In this document: positions 14,001-21,220 of the stretch, one piece after another
Numbering within the stretch: the stretch's first letter is position 1
Layout: the number at the start of each line of letters is the position of its first letter
From: Hyposmocoma kahamanoa
Lineage: Eukaryota > Arthropoda > Insecta > Lepidoptera > Cosmopterigidae
Direction of reading: 5' to 3'
DNA length: 64,000 nt
Assembly (NCBI RefSeq): GCF_003589595.1
Contig: NW_020654810.1
Span: forward strand, 7,985,482 to 8,049,481
The notes under the pieces: generated by a model
Told to the model about the DNA's origin: nothing
Database searches by the model: none
Seen by the model: only the letters and a program-made list of their open reading frames with translations
Program-made: the position numbers and the translations under genes

Positions 14001-16894
14001 ACTTGGGTTGTCAGGCAGAAATAACAATCAGTTGCGTGATTTGTCGATTCCCGCCATTGCATTGGCACTGCGAAACGAAGTGATGTTTTTTTGCCACTCA
14101 GCCAATTTCTCAAACCTGTAGCACACGAATTGCAGCAGAAATGTGGAACCCAGCTTTTGTCCTGGTGTGATATGTCTTTGTTAAAGTAGTAAGAATAGGC
14201 TTTTTTTATCATAGGCGATATAGAACACCTTTGTTTATTAAATATCACCTCTCCGCAAACGTAACAAAAATTGTCGGGATTATTCACACATTTCCGAGAC
14301 ATTATGTTATAAAATAATTTTTAGTTTCACTTTTTTTTCACTTTTAGCACATTTATTATTCAGTAATACAGAACAGAGCACTAATGTACGATATTTTTAA
14401 CATTTGATGCCAACTAACAAAGTTAATATGAACACTGTCAAGTTGAATGAGGGTAGAATCGTAAAATTTGGGAGATAGGAGGTATCTTGAAAACTTAAAC
14501 TAATAAATTACTTTTACTTATCAAATCGTATTTAGCATGTATAGACAAGCAGAAATTAGTTAAAATTATTTCGGATACTTTTGCATTGTAGACTAGTGTC
14601 ACCCAAATTGACTAGTCCCATCCCCGTGTAATTTCATCAAGAACTCTTACCTTTCAAAACCGGAACTCATTAATGCTCACATTGCTGTTTGTCAACAGAA
14701 ATAGGTTCGGTGGCAGTACTGAACTGGACGAACTCTTTCATAAGAAGGTGTACTGCTAATAGAACGTAATAACAATTTAGCAGTTTTAAGTAAGGAATTG
14801 CACGTATATATTAATAAGTTTTCGCGATTCCATGTACTGCCATAACCTATCTTCATAGGACCTAATGTGTCGTTTCTCGCAGGTATTCTCTGGATTAATA
14901 AACCGAATGACAAATACACACAATTTGTCATTGGAAACAACACCTGGTTCTGTTCTGTCTTTGCTGGTAGAAAATCAGGGACGAATCAATTATGGGTTAC
15001 GTCTGCACGATTACAAGGTGGGTTTAAACTGCTCTCTTTACTTTAATAATATAGGTATCTAATCTTTTTTTTATGAACGAAAATGTACCTTCCATCTCAC
15101 CTGATGAAAAGTGGCAATGGGGTTGACGATCCTGTATTATAATACCTATTCATTTTCGCCTTGAAAAGGCACAAGTTGTAGCGTTCAAGGAACACATTTG
15201 CAGACAGGGAATGCCACTTCAATGCCGTACGCCATGTTTTAAATGTGAAAACATAACGCTTCTTGTGAATCTTGCATAAATCCACAACACAGAGGTGGAA
15301 CCCCAGCTTACGTCTAGTCCTCCCATAATGGAAATAGAATGGTGGAATGATTTCATGCGATTCAGTCGTACAGTCTCCGTGATATATATCTTGTAATCAT
15401 TTAGTTGTCTAGTAGTTTTTTATCTCTCTCATAATAATTATTGTCTGATATCCTTACAGGGTATTCTAGGATCAGTAAAGTTTAATAATAAGAAATTGGA
15501 TGGCAAATGGACTGTAACCGGATATCCGCTGGAACAAATGAATGCTGCAAGTCATACTGTGTCACAAACTAGAGATTATGGCCCGGTGTTATATGAAGGG
15601 AAGCTTACACTACCAGAAGGACAACATCCTTTAGATACATTCCTGGATACTGGTGGTTGGGGAAAGGTATTTATTTATTTAATGTAGTTGAATCACAGAT
15701 ACACTAGTCACATTTACTTAAAATAACATTATCAGCACAACCCGACAATGACGATCTCCGTGGTCGAGTGGCTTGCACACCGGTTTTCATGGTGTCGCCA
15801 TCTCTGAGGCCCCGGGTTCGATACCCGGCCGGCTCAATGTAGAAACTAACCTTTTAATATTGTCTCGAGTGTGGGTGTTTATGGTGCAGTCGTTGTTTCC
15901 GATTTCCATAACACAAGTGCTTTAGTTACTTACTTTGGGATCGGACAACGCATGTGATGTTGTTTAATATTTAAAAAAAAAGTTGAAATACCTCGCCTTA
16001 ATTGCAAACGTGTGGTTCATCGACACATATACAATAAAGACCCTAGTCTCTAATCGCCAATAGTCTGGATTTTCGAAGACGGAGTAAAATGACAGTTCAT
16101 TGCGCAAAAGTGTTGCCCGCTTGTAAGCACCTAGTGATTGCATTCGATAAATATTCTATCGACTATCGACTGAATATGGGTCGCGCTTATGGAATAAATA
16201 GCCGAAAAATACTCCTCGGCCTATCATTCGTCCAATAGGAGTGTGTTGCGTTATTATTATTATAATTACTGAGCACAGGTTTATTTGAAATGTCAATTTT
16301 TGTAAGTTCGTACATACAATATATTTAGAACAATTTCTATAAAAAATACAAAGAGGGGACGTATTTTAAAGTTTTTCTTTTTAAATCAATTTATGTACCT
16401 AGTCAAATCTGCTTAATCTTGTTAAAATGTATATGAATTCTAATTTATTTCGGTACTACTAGTAAGTAGGCCAACTGACAACGTCAGAATTGTGATTGTT
16501 AACGTCATAACAATCACAATTCAGTCATTTTTGGCTAAATTGTAATTTCTGTCACAATCTATCGATAAAACTATCGACAACAACTACATGACTAATCAAA
16601 ATTTTACGAAAATTGGCAACCCAGCAAATGTCATTTTACTACCGTCGTCAAAGAAGATAAAAATAAATATAGTACGTTTATTTTCAGGGATATATCTGGG
16701 TAAACGGGCATAACCTGGGCCGTTACTGGCCGTCGGCGGGCCCGCAGATCACGCTATACGTACCAGGAGTCTGGTTGTACGAAGCGCCGGCGCAAAACGA
16801 GGTGCTTTTACTGGAATTAGAAAAACCATCAGCTGACCTCACTATAGATTTCATTGACACGCCGAAGTTGAACGGTGGAAATTTTGCGAGTTAG
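2077..16894 (+). CDS. Beta-galactosidase, glycosyl hydrolase family 35 (GLB1-like), 12 exons
   Basis: Exons: 2077-2226, 3043-3197, 4161-4311, 4624-4687, 6264-6358, 9966-10143, 10619-10840, 10925-11052, 11765-12040, 14883-15017, 15460-15666, 16688-16894. All junctions are GT-AG, phases match, and the 1968-nt CDS encodes 655 aa, close to human GLB1 (677). Exon 1 encodes a hydrophobic stretch (about residues 10-29), a signal peptide or anchor, so the product should be lysosomal or secreted. The GH35 barrel shows [37 protein letters not shown] with the expected acid/base Glu at about E209, and NSEYYPGW with the expected nucleophile at about E288, then FFGGTNFEF. The C-terminal beta domains end with [10 protein letters not shown] and a Tyr-Val-Pro-Gly strand. 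By family it hydrolyses terminal beta-galactose from glycans. CAERD replaces the usual CAEW. Introns 5 and 9 are swollen by mobile elements. Start choice rests on exon 1 being in phase and supplying the signal segment; a 5' UTR intron is possible. Confidence 0.93.
2570..2730. mobile_element. 161-bp palindromic MITE in galactosidase intron 1
   Basis: Left arm GGTGTAACCACATT and right arm, reverse complemented, GGTGTAATCCACATT; the two halves stay complementary inward to TTTGGATGCTATTTTC. The whole element can fold into one long hairpin. No coding capacity. Confidence 0.7.
3350..3465 (+). repeat. SINE family A, 5' part, interrupted
   Basis: GCCAAGCCGTATTATG, GGTGAAATTACAGGCACATG and ACTTGTCAACTC follow the family order. 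The copy is split by an inverted-repeat element and continues at about 3700-3830 with CCCTCAGATCTTTGTGATTT and GAGTGGCACTACTG. Confidence 0.65.
3466..3699. mobile_element. Short DNA element with inverted repeats, nested in a SINE
   Basis: Left end CCGTTAGTTGAAAGAGCG and right end, reverse complemented, CCGTTAGTTGAAAGGGCG. The SINE is interrupted between ACTTGTCAACTC and CTCTCAGTGTCACGG. A partial, oppositely oriented copy is at about 5288-5413. Non-coding. Confidence 0.6.
3700..3830 (+). repeat. SINE family A, 3' part of the interrupted copy
   Basis: Completes the copy at 3350-3465: CCCCTCAGATCTTTGTGATT and GTGGCACTACTG, then GACAGACGTGTTACTTAC. Confidence 0.6.
4370..4610 (+). repeat. Probable Jockey-like LINE 3' relic in galactosidase intron 3
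   Basis: A short frame encodes [19 protein letters not shown] then KQTLKL and a stop, resembling the C-terminal end of Jockey-type reverse transcriptase ORFs. Fills nearly the whole intron. No longer functional. Confidence 0.4.
4745..5035 (-). repeat. tRNA-headed SINE, minus-strand copy
   Basis: On the minus strand the sequence reads TGGTGTCGCCATCTCTGAGG, CCCGGGTTCGAGCCCCGGC and then AATGTAG, with a tRNA-like B box (GGTTCGAGCC). The plus-strand copy at 15750-15990 matches in the same order. Confidence 0.65.
5015..5205 (+). repeat. Lepidopteran-type SINE/LINE tail repeat (family B)
   Basis: ATGAGCTTTTCGTGAAG, AACCTGCACGTC, AACGTGTGAAGTCCC, GAGAGAAGATCCGTG and a tail GTTGATGATGATG. The same blocks appear at 19090-19255 and 52255-52605. 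Confidence 0.65.
5288..5413 (-). repeat. Second, truncated copy of the 3466-3699 element
   Basis: Reverse complement contains GGTATGAAGTTACCG, AGAGAAAAGTAG, TTTCTTTAAACATTATTTTC and GCGCCCTTTCAACTTACGG, matching 3590-3695 closely. It gives a reference for the right half of that element. Confidence 0.6.
5454..5685 (-). mobile_element. Non-autonomous element with AACCGACTTCAAAAAA-type ends
   Basis: One end reads AAAACCGACCTCAA, the other, reverse complemented, TTAACCGACTTCAAAAAAGG. A second copy in the opposite orientation lies at 49367-49588. Shared internal blocks include GGTACCTCAGA and GTTTGCCACCCTTAGAGG (or their complements). Confidence 0.6.
6531..7575. mobile_element. About 1.05-kb hAT-like non-autonomous element in galactosidase intron 5
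   Basis: Inverted ends GGGGGCCTACTATGAGCT (left, after GCCCT) and the same sequence reverse complemented at the right. The arms match again further inward around AAATTCGTA-x-x-ATGACC. Flanks TTGCTCTA (6523-6530) and TTGCTCTC (7576-7583) could be an 8-bp target duplication with one change, the hAT length. No ORF of significance. Confidence 0.55.
7576..8966. other. Galactosidase intron 5, middle, no gene seen
   Basis: A CG-rich patch near 7780-7930 (repeated CGCGGC steps) stands out from AT-rich surroundings and may be an old repeat. No conserved ORF or recognisable element. Confidence 0.3.
8967..9447. mobile_element. Candidate 480-bp inverted-repeat element in galactosidase intron 5
   Basis: Left end CTAAGAAATAGAGACGAAAT; right end, reverse complemented, CTAGAAATAGAGACGAAAT. 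About 19 bp match with one gap. No coding content; no clear target duplication. Confidence 0.45.
9620..9870. repeat. GC-richer repeat-like block before exon 6
   Basis: About 150 bp near 9670-9800 are rich in CGC and GTGC steps, unlike the intron around them, and keep an open frame by chance. I could not match it to another copy in the window. It looks inserted rather than coding. Confidence 0.3.
10208..10401 (+). repeat. SINE family A, internally deleted copy
   Basis: Starts GAGTTCGTC then CAGGGAAGTACTGCC, GTCAAGCAGTAATGTGAGC, and ends GTCACTTGATATCATAAAAAA. The middle third is absent. Lies in intron 6. Confidence 0.7.
11070..11152. repeat. Short hairpin element, copy 1
   Basis: Arms GTCAACAGCACATCA (11071-11085) and TTGATGTGCTGTTGAC at the right. 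The centre holds TCGCCTAACGGTACAGGATA. Related by arm and centre sequence to 17476-17576 and 25786-25887. Lies just inside intron 8. Confidence 0.6.
11275..11580 (+). repeat. tRNA-derived SINE family C, copy in galactosidase intron 8
   Basis: Contains GATGGCGCTACGGCAAA, then a tRNA-like head with A-box-like ACCTCAGTTGGGAGAGCG and B box GGTTCGAATCCAGCCGG, then GAAGGAATTTTTCTTAGTG and TTCGATCTG. Related copies: 44560-44840, 44945-45130, 61535-61640. Confidence 0.65.
12070..12292 (+). repeat. SINE family A, plus-strand copy in galactosidase intron 9
   Basis: AAGAGTTCGTTTAGGGAAG, GCCAAGCAGTAATGCGAG, GGTAAGGGTGCTTGTGAAG, GACTTGTCAACTTGTGTCTC, then a divergent tail. It faces the inverted copy at 12345-12430, so two SINEs sit head to tail here. 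Confidence 0.7.
12345..12430 (-). repeat. SINE family A, inverted copy, 3' half
   Basis: Reverse complement of the family whose plus copies end TTGATATCATAAAAAA. It reads from GGTGGTAAGCGACACCG to CCACTGCGCC and stops exactly where the inverted-repeat element begins. The rest of the same copy resumes at 14603. Confidence 0.75.
12431..14602 (-). mobile_element. Full-length DNA transposon candidate with terminal inverted repeats, nested in a SINE
   Basis: The left end reads GGTCACACTA then AAT then TACAA; the right end, reverse complemented, reads GGTGACACTA then GTC then TACAA, followed in both by an AAGTAT block. The element carries one minus-strand ORF (12611-14302). Its edges are marked independently: an inverted SINE copy breaks off at 12430 and resumes at 14603 with the next part of its consensus. 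About 15 bp of the SINE are missing at the junction and no target duplication is obvious, so the exact ends or the insertion event may be slightly off. It lies in intron 9 of the galactosidase gene, antisense to it. Confidence 0.75.
12611..14302 (-). CDS. Intact 563-aa DDE-like transposase-type protein with N-terminal zinc-binding cysteines
   Basis: Single uninterrupted ORF. The N-terminal 100 residues contain paired cysteines (C13-x2-C16, C57-x2-C60, C93-x2-C96), suggesting a zinc-binding DNA-contact domain. A Ser/Pro-rich linker (about 105-170) follows. The core shows [17 protein letters not shown] (D259), [18 protein letters not shown] (D313), a CCFVC motif near 331-335, PPLHIKLGL (H381) and [11 protein letters not shown] (E511). 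The D259-D313-E511 spacing, with Cys and His motifs in the insertion, fits an RNase H-like DDE transposase. Proteins with the HGERFHQDI motif recur in arthropod and cnidarian genomes as uncharacterised multicopy genes (my recollection). I infer a transposase because the ORF fills an element with inverted repeats. I cannot name the superfamily. The open frame suggests recent activity or selection. Confidence 0.7.
   Translation of the reverse strand: MSRKCVNNPDNFCYVCGEVIFNKQRCSISPMIKKAYSYYFNKDISHQDKSWVPHFCCNSCATGLRNWLSGKKTSLRFAVPMQWRESTNHATDCYFCLTTQVFGKGKGVSKKKKSAIVYPNVPSAGRPLPHSDLHPIPKPPKINDNKDEITSTSPSISSMSEYEVPTTSSQPHMITQAELNDLVRDLELPKNKAELLGSRLQQWNLLESGVAITAFRTRQKELIQYFEMVESLVFCKDISGLMGVLNITYKQNEWRLFIDSSKLSLKAVLLHNRNILPSIPIAHAVHMQETYENMKTLLLCIKYNEHQWQICGDLKVVALLLGLQLGYTKFCCFVCEWDSRNRKEHYTKKVWPQRQSLQPGQKNVQNSPLVNPQKVLLPPLHIKLGLMKNFVKAMNKSGAAFQYLRQKFSRLREAKIKEGIFIGPQIRNLFIDVNFDSVLEGKEKQAWNDFRLVARNFLGNKRSDNYAELVENMLSSYQKLGCNMSLKIHFLHSHLDLFPDNCGALSDEHGERFHQDIANMEKRYQGKWNVSMLADYCWTIYRDVPEAEYKRAANKRRRNSANE
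14603..14748 (-). repeat. SINE family A, inverted copy, 5' half
   Basis: Continues the copy broken at 12430: GACTAGTCCCAT, AATTTCATCAAG, CTTTCAAAACCGGAACTC and finally CTGGACGAACTCTTTCA all match the reverse complement of the other copies in order. Confidence 0.75.
15018..15459. other. Galactosidase intron 10, nothing further recognised
   Basis: A 442-bp intron with no ORF, tRNA-like box or inverted repeat that I could support. Confidence 0.3.
15750..15990 (+). repeat. tRNA-headed SINE, plus-strand copy in galactosidase intron 11
   Basis: CTCCGTGGTCGAGTGGCTTG (A-box region), TCATGGTGTCGCCATCTCTG, GGGTTCGATACCCGGCCGG (B box), then AATGTAGAAAC. Matches the minus copy at 4745-5035. Its cloverleaf is not a functional tRNA: no intact acceptor stem follows. 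Confidence 0.7.
16071..16655 (+). mobile_element. 585-bp inverted-repeat element, copy 1, in galactosidase intron 11
   Basis: Left end TTCGAAGACGGAGTAAAATG and right end, reverse complemented, GACGACGGTAGTAAAATG. A full-length inverted copy lies at 48383-48912 and shares ATCGACTATCGAC-like and GGCAACACTTTTGCGCA blocks (as complements). No coding capacity; the element ends 32 bp before the last exon. Confidence 0.65.
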
Positions 16895-17189
16895 CAAAGT
16901 AAGGTGATTATCACACTGCTTCGCGCCACGTAACGATGTGCGGGACGACGGAGTCATGCGCGGTGGAGGAGACGCAAACCTGCGTCAACACTTAGTTACA
17001 ACACTTGTTAGCTCCGCGCAATTGCAGCGCTATTAATAATAATAATCATCATTTATTTAGGACTCTGAATCCATAGTGTTAGTATAACTTAAAAATCTGT
17101 GCTAGTATTGCGGCCCCGCGCCACATAGGGATGTCTAAAAACTGGGCGGATAAATCTAGATTAATGTAATATACAGTGTGCCATTTAGT

Positions 17190-17468
17190 AGCAGTAGCCC
17201 TCCGTCCAGGGAAGCTCTGCCACCTTATCTATTTATGCCGCCAAGCAGTAATGTTAGCATTACTGCGTTCCGGTTTTTAAGGGTAAGGGTGCTGGTGAAA
17301 TTACAGGCACGTGAGTCTTGTCAACTTATGTCTCAGGGCGTCGGGCGCAGTGGCAGTGCCCCTCAGATCTTTCTAGCTTAATACTCTGAGTGGCACTGCA
17401 ATTGATATGGACAGGCGTGAGCTTGCCATCAGGCGCATTGTCCCGTCACTTGATGTTATAAAAAAATC
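17190..17468 (+). repeat. SINE family A, near full length
   Basis: CCGTCCAGGGAAGCTCTGCC, GCCGCCAAGCAGTAATG, GGTAAGGGTGCTGGTGAAAT, GTGGCAGTGCCCCTCAGATC, ACTTGATGTTATAAAAAA. It is about 300 bp after the galactosidase stop, so it may lie in or near the 3' UTR. Confidence 0.8.
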
Positions 17469-17475
17469 TTGCGTC

Positions 17476-17576
17476 GTCAAGAGCACGTCAAGCTTGACAC
17501 TTTGTACTTTGGACCGTTCGTATCGTCAGCGGCGTAAATCTTAAATCTTATGTGACAAGCTTGACGTGCTCTTGAC
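17476..17576. repeat. Short hairpin element, copy 2 (perfect 21-bp arms)
   Basis: Left arm 17476-17496 and right arm 17556-17576 are perfect reverse complements over 21 bp; the right arm contains CAAGCTTGACGTGCTCTTGA. A 59-nt loop contains GGACCGTTCGTATCGTC. Best preserved of three related copies. Confidence 0.75.
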
Positions 17577-18680
17577 CCTGTGCGAACATACGTTGTAAGT
17601 GTGTTGTACTTCGCATGTTATCAATACAAACTAAAATAATAATATAATTCGGTACAACGTTAAAAACGCAGCGCCACACACTGTTGCATGAAGCGGAGCA
17701 GTGTGAAATAGGCCTTAGACTGTTAATAAGTACAAATTGTGTATATTATGTTGCACAGTGAAGTAATACAGTAATAATTATCAATTTCTAAGTAGCATAT
17801 ATTATTTCTATACATAAAATATGTCCCGTGGCATTATATGTCAATTGTAGTCAAAGTGACAACGAATTATTGTAAGTAATTTCATTTTTTATACCACAAA
17901 TATTATTAGAATGTTGAAAAACTGTGTTGAATTAAAGATTTTTGTTGAGTCGTTCTTAGTTTATATTAACTCTCCATTTTTTTTAATTTTACCTTTAGTT
18001 CTTTTGTTGAAAATAAGAAGGGTGAACTGGTACGTACAAAAAAGAAACCTTCGCGGAATTCATTGTGTATTTTATTGTTGGTCTTAAATAGACCCAGAAA
18101 ATGTATTCGTCGGTCAGTAAGCAGGCAAAAACTGGGTACATAAGGGGCAGATACCGCGTGTGATTCACTGTTGCTCGGCTTTTATTATACACACAGATAT
18201 TATATTATACAGGTAGACCAATATTTTCCTAAATCTACGGGTAGGCCTCAAACTGCCTAAGCTGTTGTCATTTTCTTGATTCATAGAAATTGTTTTTTAT
18301 TTTATTTTGTCCTAACGTTACTTTTCACTTGTAGGTACTAGTGTAATGTGCTTTAGTGAGTGTAAAAAATGCGCCTACTAAATGATTACTGTGAACAAAA
18401 TAATTTTTGTATCAGAAACTTGATAAATACAAATAATGTTAGCCATCAAAAATGAGGTAATGTTAGCATCCGAAATGGCAGAGTATATTTACGAAAATTT
18501 CAAGAAAGTGATACATATAAAGTAGATACTACCGCCCTTTGAAACTCCGGAAAAACAGAATAACAGTTCTACATTTTTAAATTGTCACTTTTAATTACTA
18601 GTGTATTTAAAAAAAAAACTTTTATTCTGCTATTTATTTTTAATCTTTCCAAGACTGAGCGGTACACTTCATGTTCATAG
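17577..18680. other. Intergenic, no gene recognised
   Basis: AT-rich with scattered short frames lacking family resemblance. ATTAAA near 17930 is a possible but unproven poly(A) signal for the galactosidase. Confidence 0.3.
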
Positions 18681-18688
18681 TTGAAGTT

Positions 18689-18864
18689 TAGGATGTGTAC
18701 AGATCTGGCGAATTCGCCGCAAATGCGCCTGTTTACGAAAGGCTCGCGAGCTGCACGCTTGCATTACGTTGACATGTATTTAATTGCACGCAGCATACGT
18801 GCAGTGCGCGTGCAGTATGCGTGCAGCGTACATGCAGCGCGTCAAATCTGTTCTGCACCCTAAG
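18689..18864. mobile_element. GC-rich MITE with GTGCAGA-type ends
   Basis: Left end GGATGTGTACAGATCTG; right end, reverse complemented, AGGGTGCAGAACAGATTTG. The interior is rich in GTGCAG and TGCGTGCAG repeats, unlike its flanks. Confidence 0.5.
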
Positions 18865-19089
18865 GTAAATGTAGCTTTAGTGTCTTATCTCTGATTTATA
18901 ACTTCACACAGGCCCTCACATAACTTACTGTCTTAACTAGCCGTCGGCAAATTGTTAGGGCTGTGTATTTTTTATTAAGCCGTGGTAGCCTAATAGTTTG
19001 ACTTACAGCCTCTCAAACATGGGCCGTGGGTTCTAATCTGGACTCGCACTATTGAATTTCTCGCAACTTATGAGCGTTTAATTTGAAAT

Positions 19090-19255
19090 TTCCCATGAGC
19101 TTTTCGGTGAAGGAAAACATCAAAGGTTTACAACCGTCGGAAAACGTGTTTAGTCCCCAACCCTCATCGGGCGAGCGCCGTGGCGAACTACAGCTTAAAC
19201 CCTCGCCTGCTCCGTGCCTAGCAGTGAGACGTACAAATGAGAATGATAATGTATT
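19090..19255 (+). repeat. SINE family B tail copy
   Basis: CATGAGCTTTTCGGTGAAGG, AAAACGTGTTTAGTCCCCAA, CCTCGCCTGCTCCGTGCCTA, GCAGTGAGACGTACAAATG and a GATAATG end match the copies at 5015 and 52255. Confidence 0.6.
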
Positions 19256-19304
19256 TTTGATTTAACACATCACATCTTGAACTGTGCTCGTGTTAATTTC
19301 AAAG

Positions 19305-19402
19305 TCATGCAGCCATACAAATATTTCTCCCGGTCCGCGAATCGAACTCGGGACCTCTGCGTGGCAGATCAGCATGGTAACCGTCCGACCACGGAGGCAG
19401 AT
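19305..19402 (-). repeat. tRNA-headed SINE (family D), minus-strand copy
   Basis: Minus strand reads CTGCCTCCGTGGTCGGACGG, then CAGAGGTCCCGAGTTCGATT, CGGGAGAAATATTTGTATGG. The same head occurs at 27500-27710 and 60722-60935. Confidence 0.65.
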
Positions 19403-19599
19403 TCCTATGTAATACATCTCAGTGTATTTAGTACTTAGTGCGGAAGCGACCGCCAAGGTCAATGTCGTATACATGAAACTGACATGCCGTTGACTCGTAT
19501 ATGCATGATACAAGTTATAGGTATGTGTATAATAGCGACGTATTAACGTGTATGAATTCGTAAAGAGCATCATACACAGCTGTCACGCGTCAATGCGAC

Positions 19600-20562
19600 A
19601 GCCGCATGACGCTGACAGCGACGTCATATCTTAGAGGATGGAAAAAAAAATCTAAGCGTCATATAGACCATTGAGGCCTATGCTAAAGGCTTAAGTGTTG
19701 CGTGCTGCTAAAATTACGTATAATATTATTCCACGCAAAAGTAAAACATAAAAAAAACTACAAATAATAAAATTTTTAAGTACAACCTCATAGCAATTTT
19801 TATTATATTACTGAATTTTTCATAATCAGAGAGCTTGTTAAACGAAATAGGAACGACTAAATCAACATGAACCTTTCCCGTACCAATCGCTTTGCTCCAA
19901 TGGGGCCTGAACATGTGACGTGAGAAAGAGATAGATGTTTGACCGTTTTAATGTGAGTGACTGAGATGATGAACCGGTTGACAGCGCGGGGACGGCGGGG
20001 TCTGATAACGCGACGCCGGCGCAGGTTTTAACCTCGGTCTGTCGTCGTGCATACTTCGGCAGCGCCGGAGTGTTCCGCGACGATAACGCATAAAACCACG
20101 TGGCCGGCAAATCGAACCTATAAACTGAGTAAGTAATTTTTATTTCAACCCAACTACAGACAGTATATACACTACATATTTTAAACATCTCATTGTAAAG
20201 CAATTTGTAACTTAAGTTAATGGGAATAACGGTAATTCGAATTCAGTAGGAAACGTGCGTAAATACGAAATTATCGTCCGTTATTAGTATATTTACTTAT
20301 AATATTTTTTTTAAAAAAACAAGACTTATTTGACTCTGTTTATATAATTAAATTCCTCTTCCTATAAAATACATAATTTTTATCTTGCGATCCTTTTCAT
20401 TCTTATCTATTGTGCTTTCAAACCGCACAAGGATGTGCTTAGTCTTCCGCGTAGACGTAAGCTGAAACTTGGAACATAAAAACTTGAAACTTACACTTCG
20501 CAATAGCAATGCTGCTTGGAATTAAACCTTGCAATCAAATAATAATTAAGTTCGAATATAGT
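19600..20562. other. Intergenic, no gene recognised
   Basis: Contains a GC-richer patch at 19975-20100 on an AT-rich background; the frame there has no recognisable domain. Confidence 0.3.
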
Positions 20563-21220
20563 CAGTGGCCGATTTGCCCTTTGGCCCAGTAGGCCCGGGC
20601 CTAGGGCGACCAGATTTTAGGGGCGGCCAATCGTGACAAAAAATTCACTGTTTATATAACAAGAAATAATTCAGTACCTAAATATTTTTAAGGCTCACGC
20701 ACACTATGCGGGCCCCACTGCACCGCATCGTACTAGAATAATCTTCCTAAATCACTGTCGTACCTTTTATGTATAAAATATAGATATGTTACAAGTCTAA
20801 AATGTAATCACTACATCACTATATTATTATCATTACCGCGTCTATCTGTCTGTCTGAACTCAAAACAGAACAGATTTTGTTGCGGTTTCCCCCAATAGAT
20901 AGCGTGATTCATGAGGAAGGTTTAAGTGTATAATTTATTTATTTTTGTGTAAGTTGGCTAAAATATGATAATAAATGTTGAAGATGTCGGAAAAAATCAT
21001 GCCGGCAGGACGCTTTACTGGCATGCGTCCCGTAAACTGACAGAGACATATCAATTCAATGTTCTAGAAAAATATTAAATACTAAATTTCTGAATCGATT
21101 TCAATAAAAGTTGGCAATAAAGTAAATTCATTATGTAGTTTAGCAGTATGATAAGTGCTGAGAAAGGGACGGCTGGTACTGACTACATGGCCTGGGCCAT
21201 AGATTGCAAATCCGCCAATG
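20563..21220. mobile_element. 658-bp hAT-like non-autonomous element
   Basis: Left end CAGTGGCCGATTTGC and right end, reverse complemented, CATTGGCGGATTTGC, a hAT-style terminus. Inner arms both carry GGCCCAGG or GGCCCGGGCC blocks. Flanks AATATAGT (20555-20562) and ACTATAGC (21221-21228) match at 6 of 8 positions, as an aged 8-bp duplication would. Confidence 0.65.

Noticed and set aside
15756..15850. tRNA gene (A and B boxes, GGGTTCGATACCC)
   Set aside because: The boxes belong to a SINE head: no closing acceptor stem follows, and the sequence continues into a repeat body shared with 4745-5035.
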